DNA from: Aggregatilineales bacterium | GTDB lineage: Bacteria; Chloroflexota; Anaerolineae; Aggregatilineales; Phototrophicaceae | Length of the DNA: 64,000 nucleotides | Assembly (NCBI GenBank): GCA_030834905.1 | Contig: JAUQWZ010000003.1 | Location: 62,001 to 126,000 of the forward strand | Direction: 5' to 3' | Part shown: piece after piece, positions 16,683 to 24,348 of the stretch | How positions within the stretch are numbered: position 1 is the stretch's first letter | Layout: each line of letters begins with the position of its first letter | Program-made: the position numbers and the translations under genes | The notes under the pieces: generated by a model | Database searches by the model: none | Told to the model about the DNA's origin: nothing | Seen by the model: the letters and a program-made list of their open reading frames with translations, nothing else

Positions 16683-19600
16683 CAGGGATTCACCTCGTAG
16701 TGGGGAATGACGTGCAGCGCGCCCGCCTGGGTCGTATCCTGCGCGACCTGCTGCTGCATGAACTCGCGGGCGGCGTTCTCGCTGTTGAAGGTGGCGGTGC
16801 CGCTGTACGCCTTATTGCTCGATTGGTAAGCGACGGTATAGCCTTCGCTGCCAACCTTGATCTTGTCGGCAAACGGCTGCAACTGCTTCGTCTGGTGCTG
16901 TGACAGGCTCGACAGCGTCACGCTCGCGCCGTGCATGAAGTGGAAGAACAGCACGTTGAAGAACGGCTGGAAGCGGCGCACGAAACGCTTGTAGTTGTTG
17001 TCGATGATAATTTCTTCGTAGCGTACATTGCGCTTGACCGTCTTGCCGGTCTTCATCTGCGCGCCGGATACCGAGACTTCCAGACCGCCGTGAAGCGGCT
17101 GGAACGCCGGGCGCGACAGCTTGGTGGTGTCGTCCATGTTCTGGAACTGGGCGATGGCGAACTGCTCGTCCTTGTCGGATGCTTTTGTCAGATCGCCGGT
17201 CGCGACTTCAATGGTGAAGCGTTTGGCGTCGTTGGGCTTCTGGCTGCCGACTTTGTCAAGCTGCGTCTCCAGCGGGACGGCTTTCTGCGTCACCAGCAGC
17301 GTGCCAACCGGATGCAGCACCAGCGTATTAGAGGCGCTGGCGCTTTCGAGCTTGCGCAGCGACACCAGCAGCCCACTTGAGGCGGGCAGCAGCGCCGTCC
17401 AGTTATCGTCCTTCTGGAATTCGGCGGTCAGAATGCCGATGACGGAGATCGCCGGCATGGTGGTATCGCGCGATTCGCCCCAGGTGACGTCGAAGTTGGC
17501 GGAGATGTCGAAGAAGAACAGCGAGATCGATCCTCTGCCTTTCGCCCGGTAGGGAGTCGGTCCTTCGAGCGAGAATTTCAGGCGGATGCTGAACAGACCC
17601 ACGCCGAACGCCTTCAGCGACACCGAGGCGGAGATCTCGGCGATGAAGTAGAACGGCGAGAACTGGATCAGCACGTCAAAGCCGATGTGTCCCTCGACGC
17701 CGAAACTGCTGAAGCCAAAGCGCAGATCGGCGCGCGCGCCAAACTGCACCGTATTAGACGTGACCGCGAAATAGGCTTCGACCCGGATGCGGTAAGCGGG
17801 CGTGTTGACGATGTCGAAGGCAATCCGGTTCGGGCTGGGGAACGGCAGCGGCGGCGGGTTGAAACGCGGGTGAAAGCCGCCGACCGAAAGGACAAAATTG
17901 GCGTCGTCACCATAGGCGACCAGCAAGCCCATCTCGCCTTGCAGCGTAATGAACAGAATGCGCGATTCAAACAGGCTGGCGAAGAAGTAGATCCGCTTCT
18001 TGTCGAACTCAATTGCGCCAGCGAAGTTCACCTGAAGGATGATCAGGGCGACTTCGTCGGCGGGCAGCGCGACCTTGATCACGCCGACGATGGCGATATT
18101 GCCCGGGATCTCGATGATGATGCCCAGCGCGATGCTGATGAGGGTCGGCGTTCCCCAGCCAATTTTGACGAACGGACCGACCAGGAATTTGCCCTCTTCC
18201 GGCGGGAAGATAGCCCGCAGGTCGCTGATGATCCTGGGCGCATTGGCGATCACGTCCTGTGGGAACATCAGGCTGTTGATAGCGCCAGTGCGCACGCCTT
18301 CCATGATGGCTTCGAGCCGCATGGTGCGGTTCAGACCGACCAACCCGCCAATCGCCAGCAGCGTGAAGCCAAAGCCAAGCTGAATGCCGGTGCCGAACTC
18401 AACCGAGATCAGGATCAGCAGCGAGAAGCCCTTTGAGCCGTCGGGCATTCTCGTGGTCAGCAAGCCAATGGCGGTGATGGTGACGATCTCGGCAAACGCC
18501 AGTTCGAGCGCCCCCGCGTATTCTTCTTTGGCGAAATCAAAGTACAGGTAGCCGCCGCCTTTGACCACGCCCACATCCAGCGACAAACCGACGCCGTTGG
18601 GCGGCTTGAACGCCAGCGAGAAATCGACCGGACCGAGATTGCCGCTGCGATCATCCGGCAGGCTGATATTGGCGGTCAGCCCGATCTGTTCGATGACGGC
18701 TTGCAGCGGACCGAGCATCGCCTTGAAATCGGCGGCGAGGCTGATCGGGAAGGTCGTGTTTTGAATGCCGATGCTGATCGTCAGGGCGCTGATATCGATG
18801 GGACCCAGCGAGACGTGTACCGGCAGTTGAATTTCAAGCGTGCTGCTGCCAAAGAAGAAAATGCCGTCTTTGGTGGAGAAGCCCATGCCAAGATCGAAGT
18901 CAGATTCAAAGCCGAAACCGCTGAGCAGCGTGCCGATGAAGCCGTCTGCCTGCGACAGATCGATAACGATCTTGCCCTTTTTCACCTCGGCGCTGATTTT
19001 GAATTCACCTTCACCCTGCCCGGCGGCGGCGTTCCACGCCAGCCCAGCGCCGAGTTTGGCGATGAACTGTTCCGCTTGCAGGCGGCTGCCATCCACCTGA
19101 CCGAGCAGGATATAAGGACCGCCTTCGGGATTGGTGGCGACGATCTCAACCTCGACGTCACCTTCGGCGCGGGCGCTACCCTGCGGAATGAACCGGATCA
19201 GATCGTCGGGCTGAAGCACCACTTCCAACCCGGCTTCTACCGCCGCGTCGAGGGTGAAGGTGATGCTGAGTCCGTCCAGCGTCAGCGGCGAGGCGGTGAA
19301 TTCGGTTTCTTCCTTGAGCGTCAGCGATAAGCCGGGCGGGTTGAGATCGGTTCGCGCCTTGATCTCCAGCACAACCGCGTCCAGAACGGGCGGGTTGACC
19401 GAAGTATCGACCACCGCCGGTATACCTGCGTTCGCCAGTATCCGGCTGAGGGCGTGTAACAGCGTCTCGCCGTCGAAACTGGCGCTTCCCCAGTCATACA
19501 GCGCCTGAAGCTGGTCGGCTGGCGAGGCGAGGAAGTTGAGCAGTTCGCCTATCTTCAGCGCGTAGCGGGTGAACTCCGGGCTGGTCGGATCGACTGATCC

Positions 19601-20101
19601 GGGGTTCATCAGCGTCCGCTCGACCGCGCCGACAAATTCGAGCGCTTCGGCAGCGCCCGGCAGCCGTTCGATGCTGCGCACCAGCAGGTAATCGAGCAGC
19701 CGCTGCGGCAGGGCATTGGCGAACGCCGTCACGTCGGCGGGCGGCAAGCCGGTGGCTGCTCCAGCATTACGAATCGCCGTGGCAAGCTGGTCAATGCTCT
19801 GGATGACGGTGACGACCTTATCCGCCAGTTGCAGGCTCAAGGTCACAATCTGCGACGTATTTTCGGCATCAACCGCCGCGATCAGGTCGGACATCAGGCT
19901 CGGCAGCGTGCCAGCGGTGTTCACCGTTTGCTGCAAGGCGTTGTTCACACCGGCGATGTTGTCAAAAGCGGGGGGAAACTGAAGCCCCAGTTCCGCGAAC
20001 AACTGGCGCGCGCTGCCCGACGCCAGGCGCTCGTTCAGTGGATAGAGCAGGCTGGACAGCGCCAGCGCGATATTCTCAAGCGTGCCGCGTTCACCCGCCA
20101 T
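16682..20101 (-). CDS. Large beta-rich protein, DUF6603-like, gene 2 of operon (1139 aa)
   Basis: Residues 1 to about 230 are helical. The rest is a long run of alternating hydrophobic/polar beta strands with frequent Gly, for example LEIQLPVHVSLGPIDISA, VGLSLDVGVVKGGGYLYFDF, GFSLLILISVEFGTGIQLGF and IQFSPFYFIAEISASVSLKA. The pattern resembles the DUF6603 family as I remember it, with moderate confidence. There is no signal peptide, so this is not an ordinary outer-membrane barrel, although strand amphipathicity is comparable. The last 250 residues are more polar, ending with AREFMQQQVAQDTTQAG. It lies 5 bases after the protease gene and overlaps the next gene by 1 base. Possible roles are an elongated beta-solenoid or groove (structural or lipid-binding); neither is shown. 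Confidence 0.7.
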   Translation of the reverse strand: MAGERGTLENIALALSSLLYPLNERLASGSARQLFAELGLQFPPAFDNIAGVNNALQQTVNTAGTLPSLMSDLIAAVDAENTSQIVTLSLQLADKVVTVIQSIDQLATAIRNAGAATGLPPADVTAFANALPQRLLDYLLVRSIERLPGAAEALEFVGAVERTLMNPGSVDPTSPEFTRYALKIGELLNFLASPADQLQALYDWGSASFDGETLLHALSRILANAGIPAVVDTSVNPPVLDAVVLEIKARTDLNPPGLSLTLKEETEFTASPLTLDGLSITFTLDAAVEAGLEVVLQPDDLIRFIPQGSARAEGDVEVEIVATNPEGGPYILLGQVDGSRLQAEQFIAKLGAGLAWNAAAGQGEGEFKISAEVKKGKIVIDLSQADGFIGTLLSGFGFESDFDLGMGFSTKDGIFFFGSSTLEIQLPVHVSLGPIDISALTISIGIQNTTFPISLAADFKAMLGPLQAVIEQIGLTANISLPDDRSGNLGPVDFSLAFKPPNGVGLSLDVGVVKGGGYLYFDFAKEEYAGALELAFAEIVTITAIGLLTTRMPDGSKGFSLLILISVEFGTGIQLGFGFTLLAIGGLVGLNRTMRLEAIMEGVRTGAINSLMFPQDVIANAPRIISDLRAIFPPEEGKFLVGPFVKIGWGTPTLISIALGIIIEIPGNIAIVGVIKVALPADEVALIILQVNFAGAIEFDKKRIYFFASLFESRILFITLQGEMGLLVAYGDDANFVLSVGGFHPRFNPPPLPFPSPNRIAFDIVNTPAYRIRVEAYFAVTSNTVQFGARADLRFGFSSFGVEGHIGFDVLIQFSPFYFIAEISASVSLKAFGVGLFSIRLKFSLEGPTPYRAKGRGSISLFFFDISANFDVTWGESRDTTMPAISVIGILTAEFQKDDNWTALLPASSGLLVSLRKLESASASNTLVLHPVGTLLVTQKAVPLETQLDKVGSQKPNDAKRFTIEVATGDLTKASDKDEQFAIAQFQNMDDTTKLSRPAFQPLHGGLEVSVSGAQMKTGKTVKRNVRYEEIIIDNNYKRFVRRFQPFFNVLFFHFMHGASVTLSSLSQHQTKQLQPFADKIKVGSEGYTVAYQSSNKAYSGTATFNSENAAREFMQQQVAQDTTQAGALHVIPHYEVNP

Positions 20102-20106
20102 GCCGC

Positions 20107-21606
20107 CTACCCTTCCGTTGTGTTGTGCGGTTCGAGTGCTGCTTCGGGATCGGGTTCGCCAGCCATCCGTTCGAGCGCAGCGCCGAAGCGTTCCAGGATG
20201 GTATCGAGATCGTCGGCGTCGGCTGCCGCGGCAATCACAGTCAGCCCGTAGCGCTGAAGATCGCGCCGGAGCGCCGGGCTGGCGTGTTCTTCGAGAACAG
20301 CCACCAGGCTCATCGTCAGGTTCTGGCGGCTGACGCCCTCGATTTCTGCCGGAACTTCGTAGTCGGGAACGCTGGCTTTGCGCATCAGCGCGGCGAGGAA
20401 CGCCGGTCCCTGCTTGCGCCGCCAGACGAGCGTCACCGGACGGCGGTAATTGATCAGCGTCGAGACTTCGTCAAAATGCTGGCGCGCCAGCGCCAGAACT
20501 TTACGCCCGGCTGCGGTTTGTTCGAGCTTCGTCTCAAACGATTGCAGCGGGTGTTCCGCCGCCAGGCTGCGCGCCGGAATATCCTCGCTGCCGCGCGTGA
20601 CGAGCGCGCTGCTGCCACCCCCGCTGACGCTGCCGGAGATGATGGTGATGTTCAGCGCCGACTTCACGGTGTCAATCGGATGGACGAAGGTCCGAAACGG
20701 GGCGACCTCCTCACCGCCGAACAGCAGCCCGATCACTTTGGTATCGGCATTGACGACCACCGCCCCGGAGTCGCCTTCGTCAGAGAACTTCCCACTGGCA
20801 GCCGTCACGAGGATCTGGTCATTGTAGATTTTTCCATCCACCTCCACCGGCGAGCTGATCGCAAAAATAGTTCCCGACGTGAGCGCGGTGGTGCGCCCCA
20901 CTTTACGCACCGGATCGCCCATTGTCAGAGTCGAAACCGGGACGTCGCCCTGAATCGTGCCGATGCCGACGATCTCGTTGACGATGGCGATGTCCGAGTC
21001 GAGCTTGGCAATGGCGCAGTCCACCGTCGTGTTGTTGATGGCTTCTGAAATTCTGCCGATGACGTTGCAGTCGCAGCAGATGCAATCGACGTAGTGATCC
21101 TGCGCCATCTTATCGCCCACACTCGCGCCGAGCGCCAGCATGACGTGCTCGTTGCTCAGGATATACGTGCCCGTGTTATCACCGGTTTTGCGGACGAAAC
21201 AGCCGAGCGTTCCCACTGAAGTCCTGATGGTCGTGGACGTGCCGCTGGTGGTGGCGACGCTCTTGCTGTTCTGGATTTGAATGCCGGATGCCAGCGGGCG
21301 GCGCTTCTTCTGAAGCTGACCGGGTGTTGGGTCGGCGTGGGTTGATCCTCTGGGGATGGTCATTACATCGGTGGGGACGCCGCGAATCTCGCGCGGGATC
21401 ATCTGATCCGGCGGAATGTCAGCGGCGGGCTTCTTGTCTTCGACAAACACCTGAAAGACGATCTCTTCAACCGTCTGCCCGGCGGTCATTCTGAAGCCGA
21501 TGCCCACGCCGACGACGCCGGGGATCTGCTTCAATTCTCGTTCGACTTCCTCGCGGATCTGCTGTAGCTGGTTCTGTTTCTGAAGGCGTTCTTCACGAGA
21601 GTCCAT
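20107..21606 (-). CDS. Trypsin-fold serine protease, first gene of the five-gene operon (499 aa)
   Basis: Chymotrypsin-like peptidase without an export signal. An N-terminal charged helix (EERLQKQNQLQQIREEVERE) and a small domain IPGVVGVGIGFRM precede the catalytic domain. There the triad can be read: His154 (ILSNEHVML), Asp196 (TVDCAIAKLD) and Ser280 (DEGDSGAVVV). A tight cysteine group VDCICCDC (Cys175, 177, 178, 180) between His and Asp could bind metal or form disulfides. The C-terminal 150 residues are helical and carry no known motif. AAGG lies before the ATG. It opens the operon, 5 bases before the DUF6603-like gene, so it may process or control the large proteins. That is inference; the fold and triad are visible. 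Intracellular Nal1-like proteases share the SNEHV/GDSG layout. Confidence 0.85.
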   Translation of the reverse strand: MDSREERLQKQNQLQQIREEVERELKQIPGVVGVGIGFRMTAGQTVEEIVFQVFVEDKKPAADIPPDQMIPREIRGVPTDVMTIPRGSTHADPTPGQLQKKRRPLASGIQIQNSKSVATTSGTSTTIRTSVGTLGCFVRKTGDNTGTYILSNEHVMLALGASVGDKMAQDHYVDCICCDCNVIGRISEAINNTTVDCAIAKLDSDIAIVNEIVGIGTIQGDVPVSTLTMGDPVRKVGRTTALTSGTIFAISSPVEVDGKIYNDQILVTAASGKFSDEGDSGAVVVNADTKVIGLLFGGEEVAPFRTFVHPIDTVKSALNITIISGSVSGGGSSALVTRGSEDIPARSLAAEHPLQSFETKLEQTAAGRKVLALARQHFDEVSTLINYRRPVTLVWRRKQGPAFLAALMRKASVPDYEVPAEIEGVSRQNLTMSLVAVLEEHASPALRRDLQRYGLTVIAAAADADDLDTILERFGAALERMAGEPDPEAALEPHNTTEG

Positions 21607-21935
21607 TGCTCAACCTTTTGGTAGTCGTGCGTTTGGTCGTGAGAGTGAGGGGGCGCCACACAAGCATTCCCCGGATGGCGTGTATGTCTGAACAGGTGCC
21701 GCACCCGATACAAAGTGAATGTTGAAGCGTCTGACGTTTCAACATTCCCAATCAACAGACAGTATGACGTCGCCCGTGGCTGATAGTGGCTTAAGAGGAG
21801 GGCTATAAGTACTGTATTGCAATGAACGATAGTAGCATTGCATATATCACAGAACGAGTCAATCTTTTGGAATAATTTCGTAACGCCGCCGCAGTTGATC
21901 GATCAGGATTGGTACCGGACGCTGGCGGGTAGAAC
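21607..21935. other. Intergenic region between the transferase gene and the five-gene operon
   Basis: 329 bases without a gene, both neighbours on the minus strand. It holds a 31-bp palindrome (21717-21747, listed separately). I see TTGACT on the minus strand near 21860 but no well-spaced -10, so no promoter is called. Nothing else is recognised. Confidence 0.6.
21717..21747. promoter_or_regulatory. 31-bp near-perfect palindrome upstream of the five-gene operon
   Basis: Arms of 15 bases (GAATGTTGAAGCGTC and its complement, one mismatch) flank a single T. It lies 111-141 bases before the protease start. It can be an operator for a dimeric regulator of the operon. Alternatively it is a terminator for the upstream transferase gene: as RNA it folds with a 3-base loop, but only a weak T tract (ACTTTGT) follows. 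Confidence 0.6.
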
Positions 21936-22610
21936 TCAGGGGATGTCGTTAGTATGCCGCAGTGCCAGCGCGGCGACGCAGCCTGTGGGCGCGGGAATAT
22001 CGGAGATGGCGCACCCGGCGGCAGTCTGGGTCTGCTGGCTGTCGGTCACCTGCAGGCTGAAGGTTCTGGCGAGCCTGAACCCTTCGCCATGCGCTTTCAT
22101 GACGGCTTCCTTGCGCGTCCAGGTGCGGAAAAACGCCAGCGGCTTTCGCTCGTCCGGCAGCGCCGCCAGCGCGGTCTGCTCGTCGGGCGAAAAGGCGATC
22201 TGCGCCATGTGTCCGAAATCGCCCAGGGGGCGAACAAACTCGACATCAATGCCTGCCGGTTGCAGCGCCACCACCACCAGCGCCAGACTGCCGGAATGTG
22301 CCAGGTTGAACTCAATTCCGGTTTCACCGTTCAGTCTTGGTTTGCCATAGGCTCCATAGGCGAAGGTCAGCGAGTCAGGCGGTGTCTGGGTGTACTGGCA
22401 CAGGATCAACCGCAGACCGGTGTGAGAGGCGATGAAGCGCTGGCGCTTTTCGGGCAGCAGCAGCCGGTTCGCGCACCTCGCCTCGTCCGGCGACAGAATC
22501 GATGGTTCAGGCGGGATGCTGAGATCGATCTGCCAGACATCGACGTTCGGCAGCGAATAGTACTTATCAAAGCTCGGATGCGCGGGCAGCGGCGTGTAAG
22601 ACAGACTCAT
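21936..22610 (-). CDS. 4'-phosphopantetheinyl transferase, Sfp-type
   Basis: 224-aa enzyme that moves the phosphopantetheine arm of CoA onto the serine of carrier proteins. Family motifs are clear: GKPRL (89-93), FNLAHSGSLALVVVA, GIDVEFVR with metal ligands Asp122 and Glu124, and WTRKEAVMKAHGEGF with Glu168. The length is that of the Sfp class rather than the small AcpS class, fitting a role in secondary lipid or polyketide synthesis. It is the last gene of the Pfa-like locus, 29 bases after pfaD, and its obvious targets are the two ACPs of the PfaA-like protein. No clear ribosome-binding site is visible before the ATG. The C-terminal 40 residues are poorly conserved in the family. Confidence 0.93.
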   Translation of the reverse strand: MSLSYTPLPAHPSFDKYYSLPNVDVWQIDLSIPPEPSILSPDEARCANRLLLPEKRQRFIASHTGLRLILCQYTQTPPDSLTFAYGAYGKPRLNGETGIEFNLAHSGSLALVVVALQPAGIDVEFVRPLGDFGHMAQIAFSPDEQTALAALPDERKPLAFFRTWTRKEAVMKAHGEGFRLARTFSLQVTDSQQTQTAAGCAISDIPAPTGCVAALALRHTNDIP

Positions 22611-22639
22611 GCGCAGGCTGGCGGCGCTGTCGGCGGCGC

Positions 22640-24289
22640 TCAGACTGCCGGTTGAGGCTGGTAAGCCTCATAGACCGGTGCCAGGATCAGCCCCTGCATT
22701 TTGAGCTGCTGAACGCGGTAGAGATAGGCAGCCCCGGTCATAATCTGCCGGGCAACGTCCGGCGCGCTGCGGCGGGTTGGGTCCTGCAGATACGAGCCTT
22801 TCACCCAGGCGTTAAACGCGCCCATCGAAGGACCGCACCAGATCTGATAGTCAAGTTCGCGCCCCTGCTCGCCGGTGTTCGACCAGCGCGACGACAAGCC
22901 AAGATACCAGCGGAAGATCAGCGCCATTTTGCGTTTGGGGTTGTCTTCGGCGCGCCGGATCTGTTCGGGATCGCGTTCCATGAAGTAGGCGACGGTATCG
23001 CGCCAGATATCGTCCATCGGGCGCTTGAAGACCTGTTTTTCTAGCTTTTCGCGCTCGGCGGCGGGAATCGCCTCAACCGAGTCGTACTCGCGGTAGAGTT
23101 CGTACAGCCGCTGCGCCCGCATCGGGAACATCGTCCCGCGCTTCAGAAGCTGCACCTTGACGCCCATCTCAAACATATCGGCGGCGGGCGCCATCATCAC
23201 GTCCGCCATATCGGCTTCACTGAGCAGCTTTTTGGTGTGCGCCGACGCGCCCGCTTCGATGCACGACTGGTTGATCGAGCCGGTGACGACATACGCCGCG
23301 CCCATCATAAACGCCGCCAGCGCCGCCGACGGCGTGCCGATGCCGCCGCCAGCGCCGACGCGCACCGGTTTGGCAAAGCCGTGTTTTTCCTGTAACTCGT
23401 CGCGCAGGCTGATGATCGACGGCAGGATGACGACCAGCGGGCGGTTATCGGTGTGCCCACCGGAGTCGGCTTCGACGGTCACGTCGTCCGCGACCGGCAC
23501 GCGCCCCGCAAGCTGCGCCTGTAGCTCGGTGATGAGTCCCGCATCGACCAGCGGGCGCAGCAGCCGTTCGGGGGCGGGTTCCATGAATTTCTGCGCCACT
23601 TCCCGGCGCGAGACTTTGGCGATGACGCGGTTGCCCATGACGACGCTGCCCTGCGCGTCGGCGCTCAGTCCGGCGGCGCGGTAGCGCACGATGTGCGGCG
23701 TCAAATCCAGAAACGCCGAAGCCTCCACTGTTCTGACGCCGTAATCCAGAAACAGTTCGACAGCGCGGCGTTCCATCGCTTCTTCGCTTGGGCTGTGGAT
23801 GAGGTTGAAGGCGTAAGGCGCGTCTGGCAGGGCGGCTTGCACCTGCTGGATCGCCGCTTCGAGCCGCGCCCCCAGCACGCCCGCCGCGCCAAATGCACTC
23901 ATCAAGCCTTCGCGCCCCATGGCGATCACCATCTCAACGGAAGCGATAGCGTTTGCCATCGCGCCAGCGGCATACGCCAGCCGCACGCCGTGATCTTCAC
24001 GGAAGGAAGCATCGCCGAACTGTTCCGGCGCTGCTGGCAGCGCTGCCCCCAGCAGCGGATAAGCGCCGTCGGCGGCTTCGCGTCCGGCGTTGGTCACGCC
24101 CACGCGCCCGCCAGGGTGGGCGATGGCGTAGATCGGCTGATCGAGCTGGCTGAAGCACGCCCGGATGCCAGCTTCATCGAAGGCAGCGGTCGCCGGATCG
24201 CCGTCCCAGCGCCGGGATGAAGCGGCGGTGCTGGCTGACCGGATGCCGTTGTGGGTTTGCAGGCTTTTTTGCATCGCGATTTGTCTCAT
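22640..24289 (-). CDS. pfaD: PfaD-type enoyl reductase
   Basis: 549-aa FMN-dependent trans-acting enoyl reductase of polyunsaturated fatty acid / polyketide synthases (nitronate-monooxygenase TIM-barrel superfamily). Recognisable blocks: VEMVIAMGREGLMSAFGAAG, AFNLIHSPSEEAMERRAVEL, GNRVIAKVSRREVA, EADSGGHTDNRPLVVILPSI, VRVGAGGGIGTPSAALAAF and VTGSINQSCIEAG. The C-terminal helical region (RRAEDNPKRKMALIFRWYLG, then MGAFNAWVKGSYL) is also typical of PfaD. It would reduce the double bonds left by the DH domains of the two large synthase proteins. The ATG at 24289 is kept, but no good ribosome-binding site precedes it, and ATG 24274 is possible. The upstream gene ends 59 bases before. Confidence 0.92.
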   Translation of the reverse strand: MRQIAMQKSLQTHNGIRSASTAASSRRWDGDPATAAFDEAGIRACFSQLDQPIYAIAHPGGRVGVTNAGREAADGAYPLLGAALPAAPEQFGDASFREDHGVRLAYAAGAMANAIASVEMVIAMGREGLMSAFGAAGVLGARLEAAIQQVQAALPDAPYAFNLIHSPSEEAMERRAVELFLDYGVRTVEASAFLDLTPHIVRYRAAGLSADAQGSVVMGNRVIAKVSRREVAQKFMEPAPERLLRPLVDAGLITELQAQLAGRVPVADDVTVEADSGGHTDNRPLVVILPSIISLRDELQEKHGFAKPVRVGAGGGIGTPSAALAAFMMGAAYVVTGSINQSCIEAGASAHTKKLLSEADMADVMMAPAADMFEMGVKVQLLKRGTMFPMRAQRLYELYREYDSVEAIPAAEREKLEKQVFKRPMDDIWRDTVAYFMERDPEQIRRAEDNPKRKMALIFRWYLGLSSRWSNTGEQGRELDYQIWCGPSMGAFNAWVKGSYLQDPTRRSAPDVARQIMTGAAYLYRVQQLKMQGLILAPVYEAYQPQPAV

Positions 24290-24348
24290 TTAATCGAGGC
24301 GCTGTTTCGCCACTGGTTTGCGCTGTTGTTCATTCGTCTTACTGTGTC

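Noticed and set aside
5602..21606. Phage tail, contractile injection or type VI secretion cluster
   Set aside because: No sheath, tube, baseplate, spike, VgrG, AAA unfoldase or tape-measure-like protein could be recognised among the five products.
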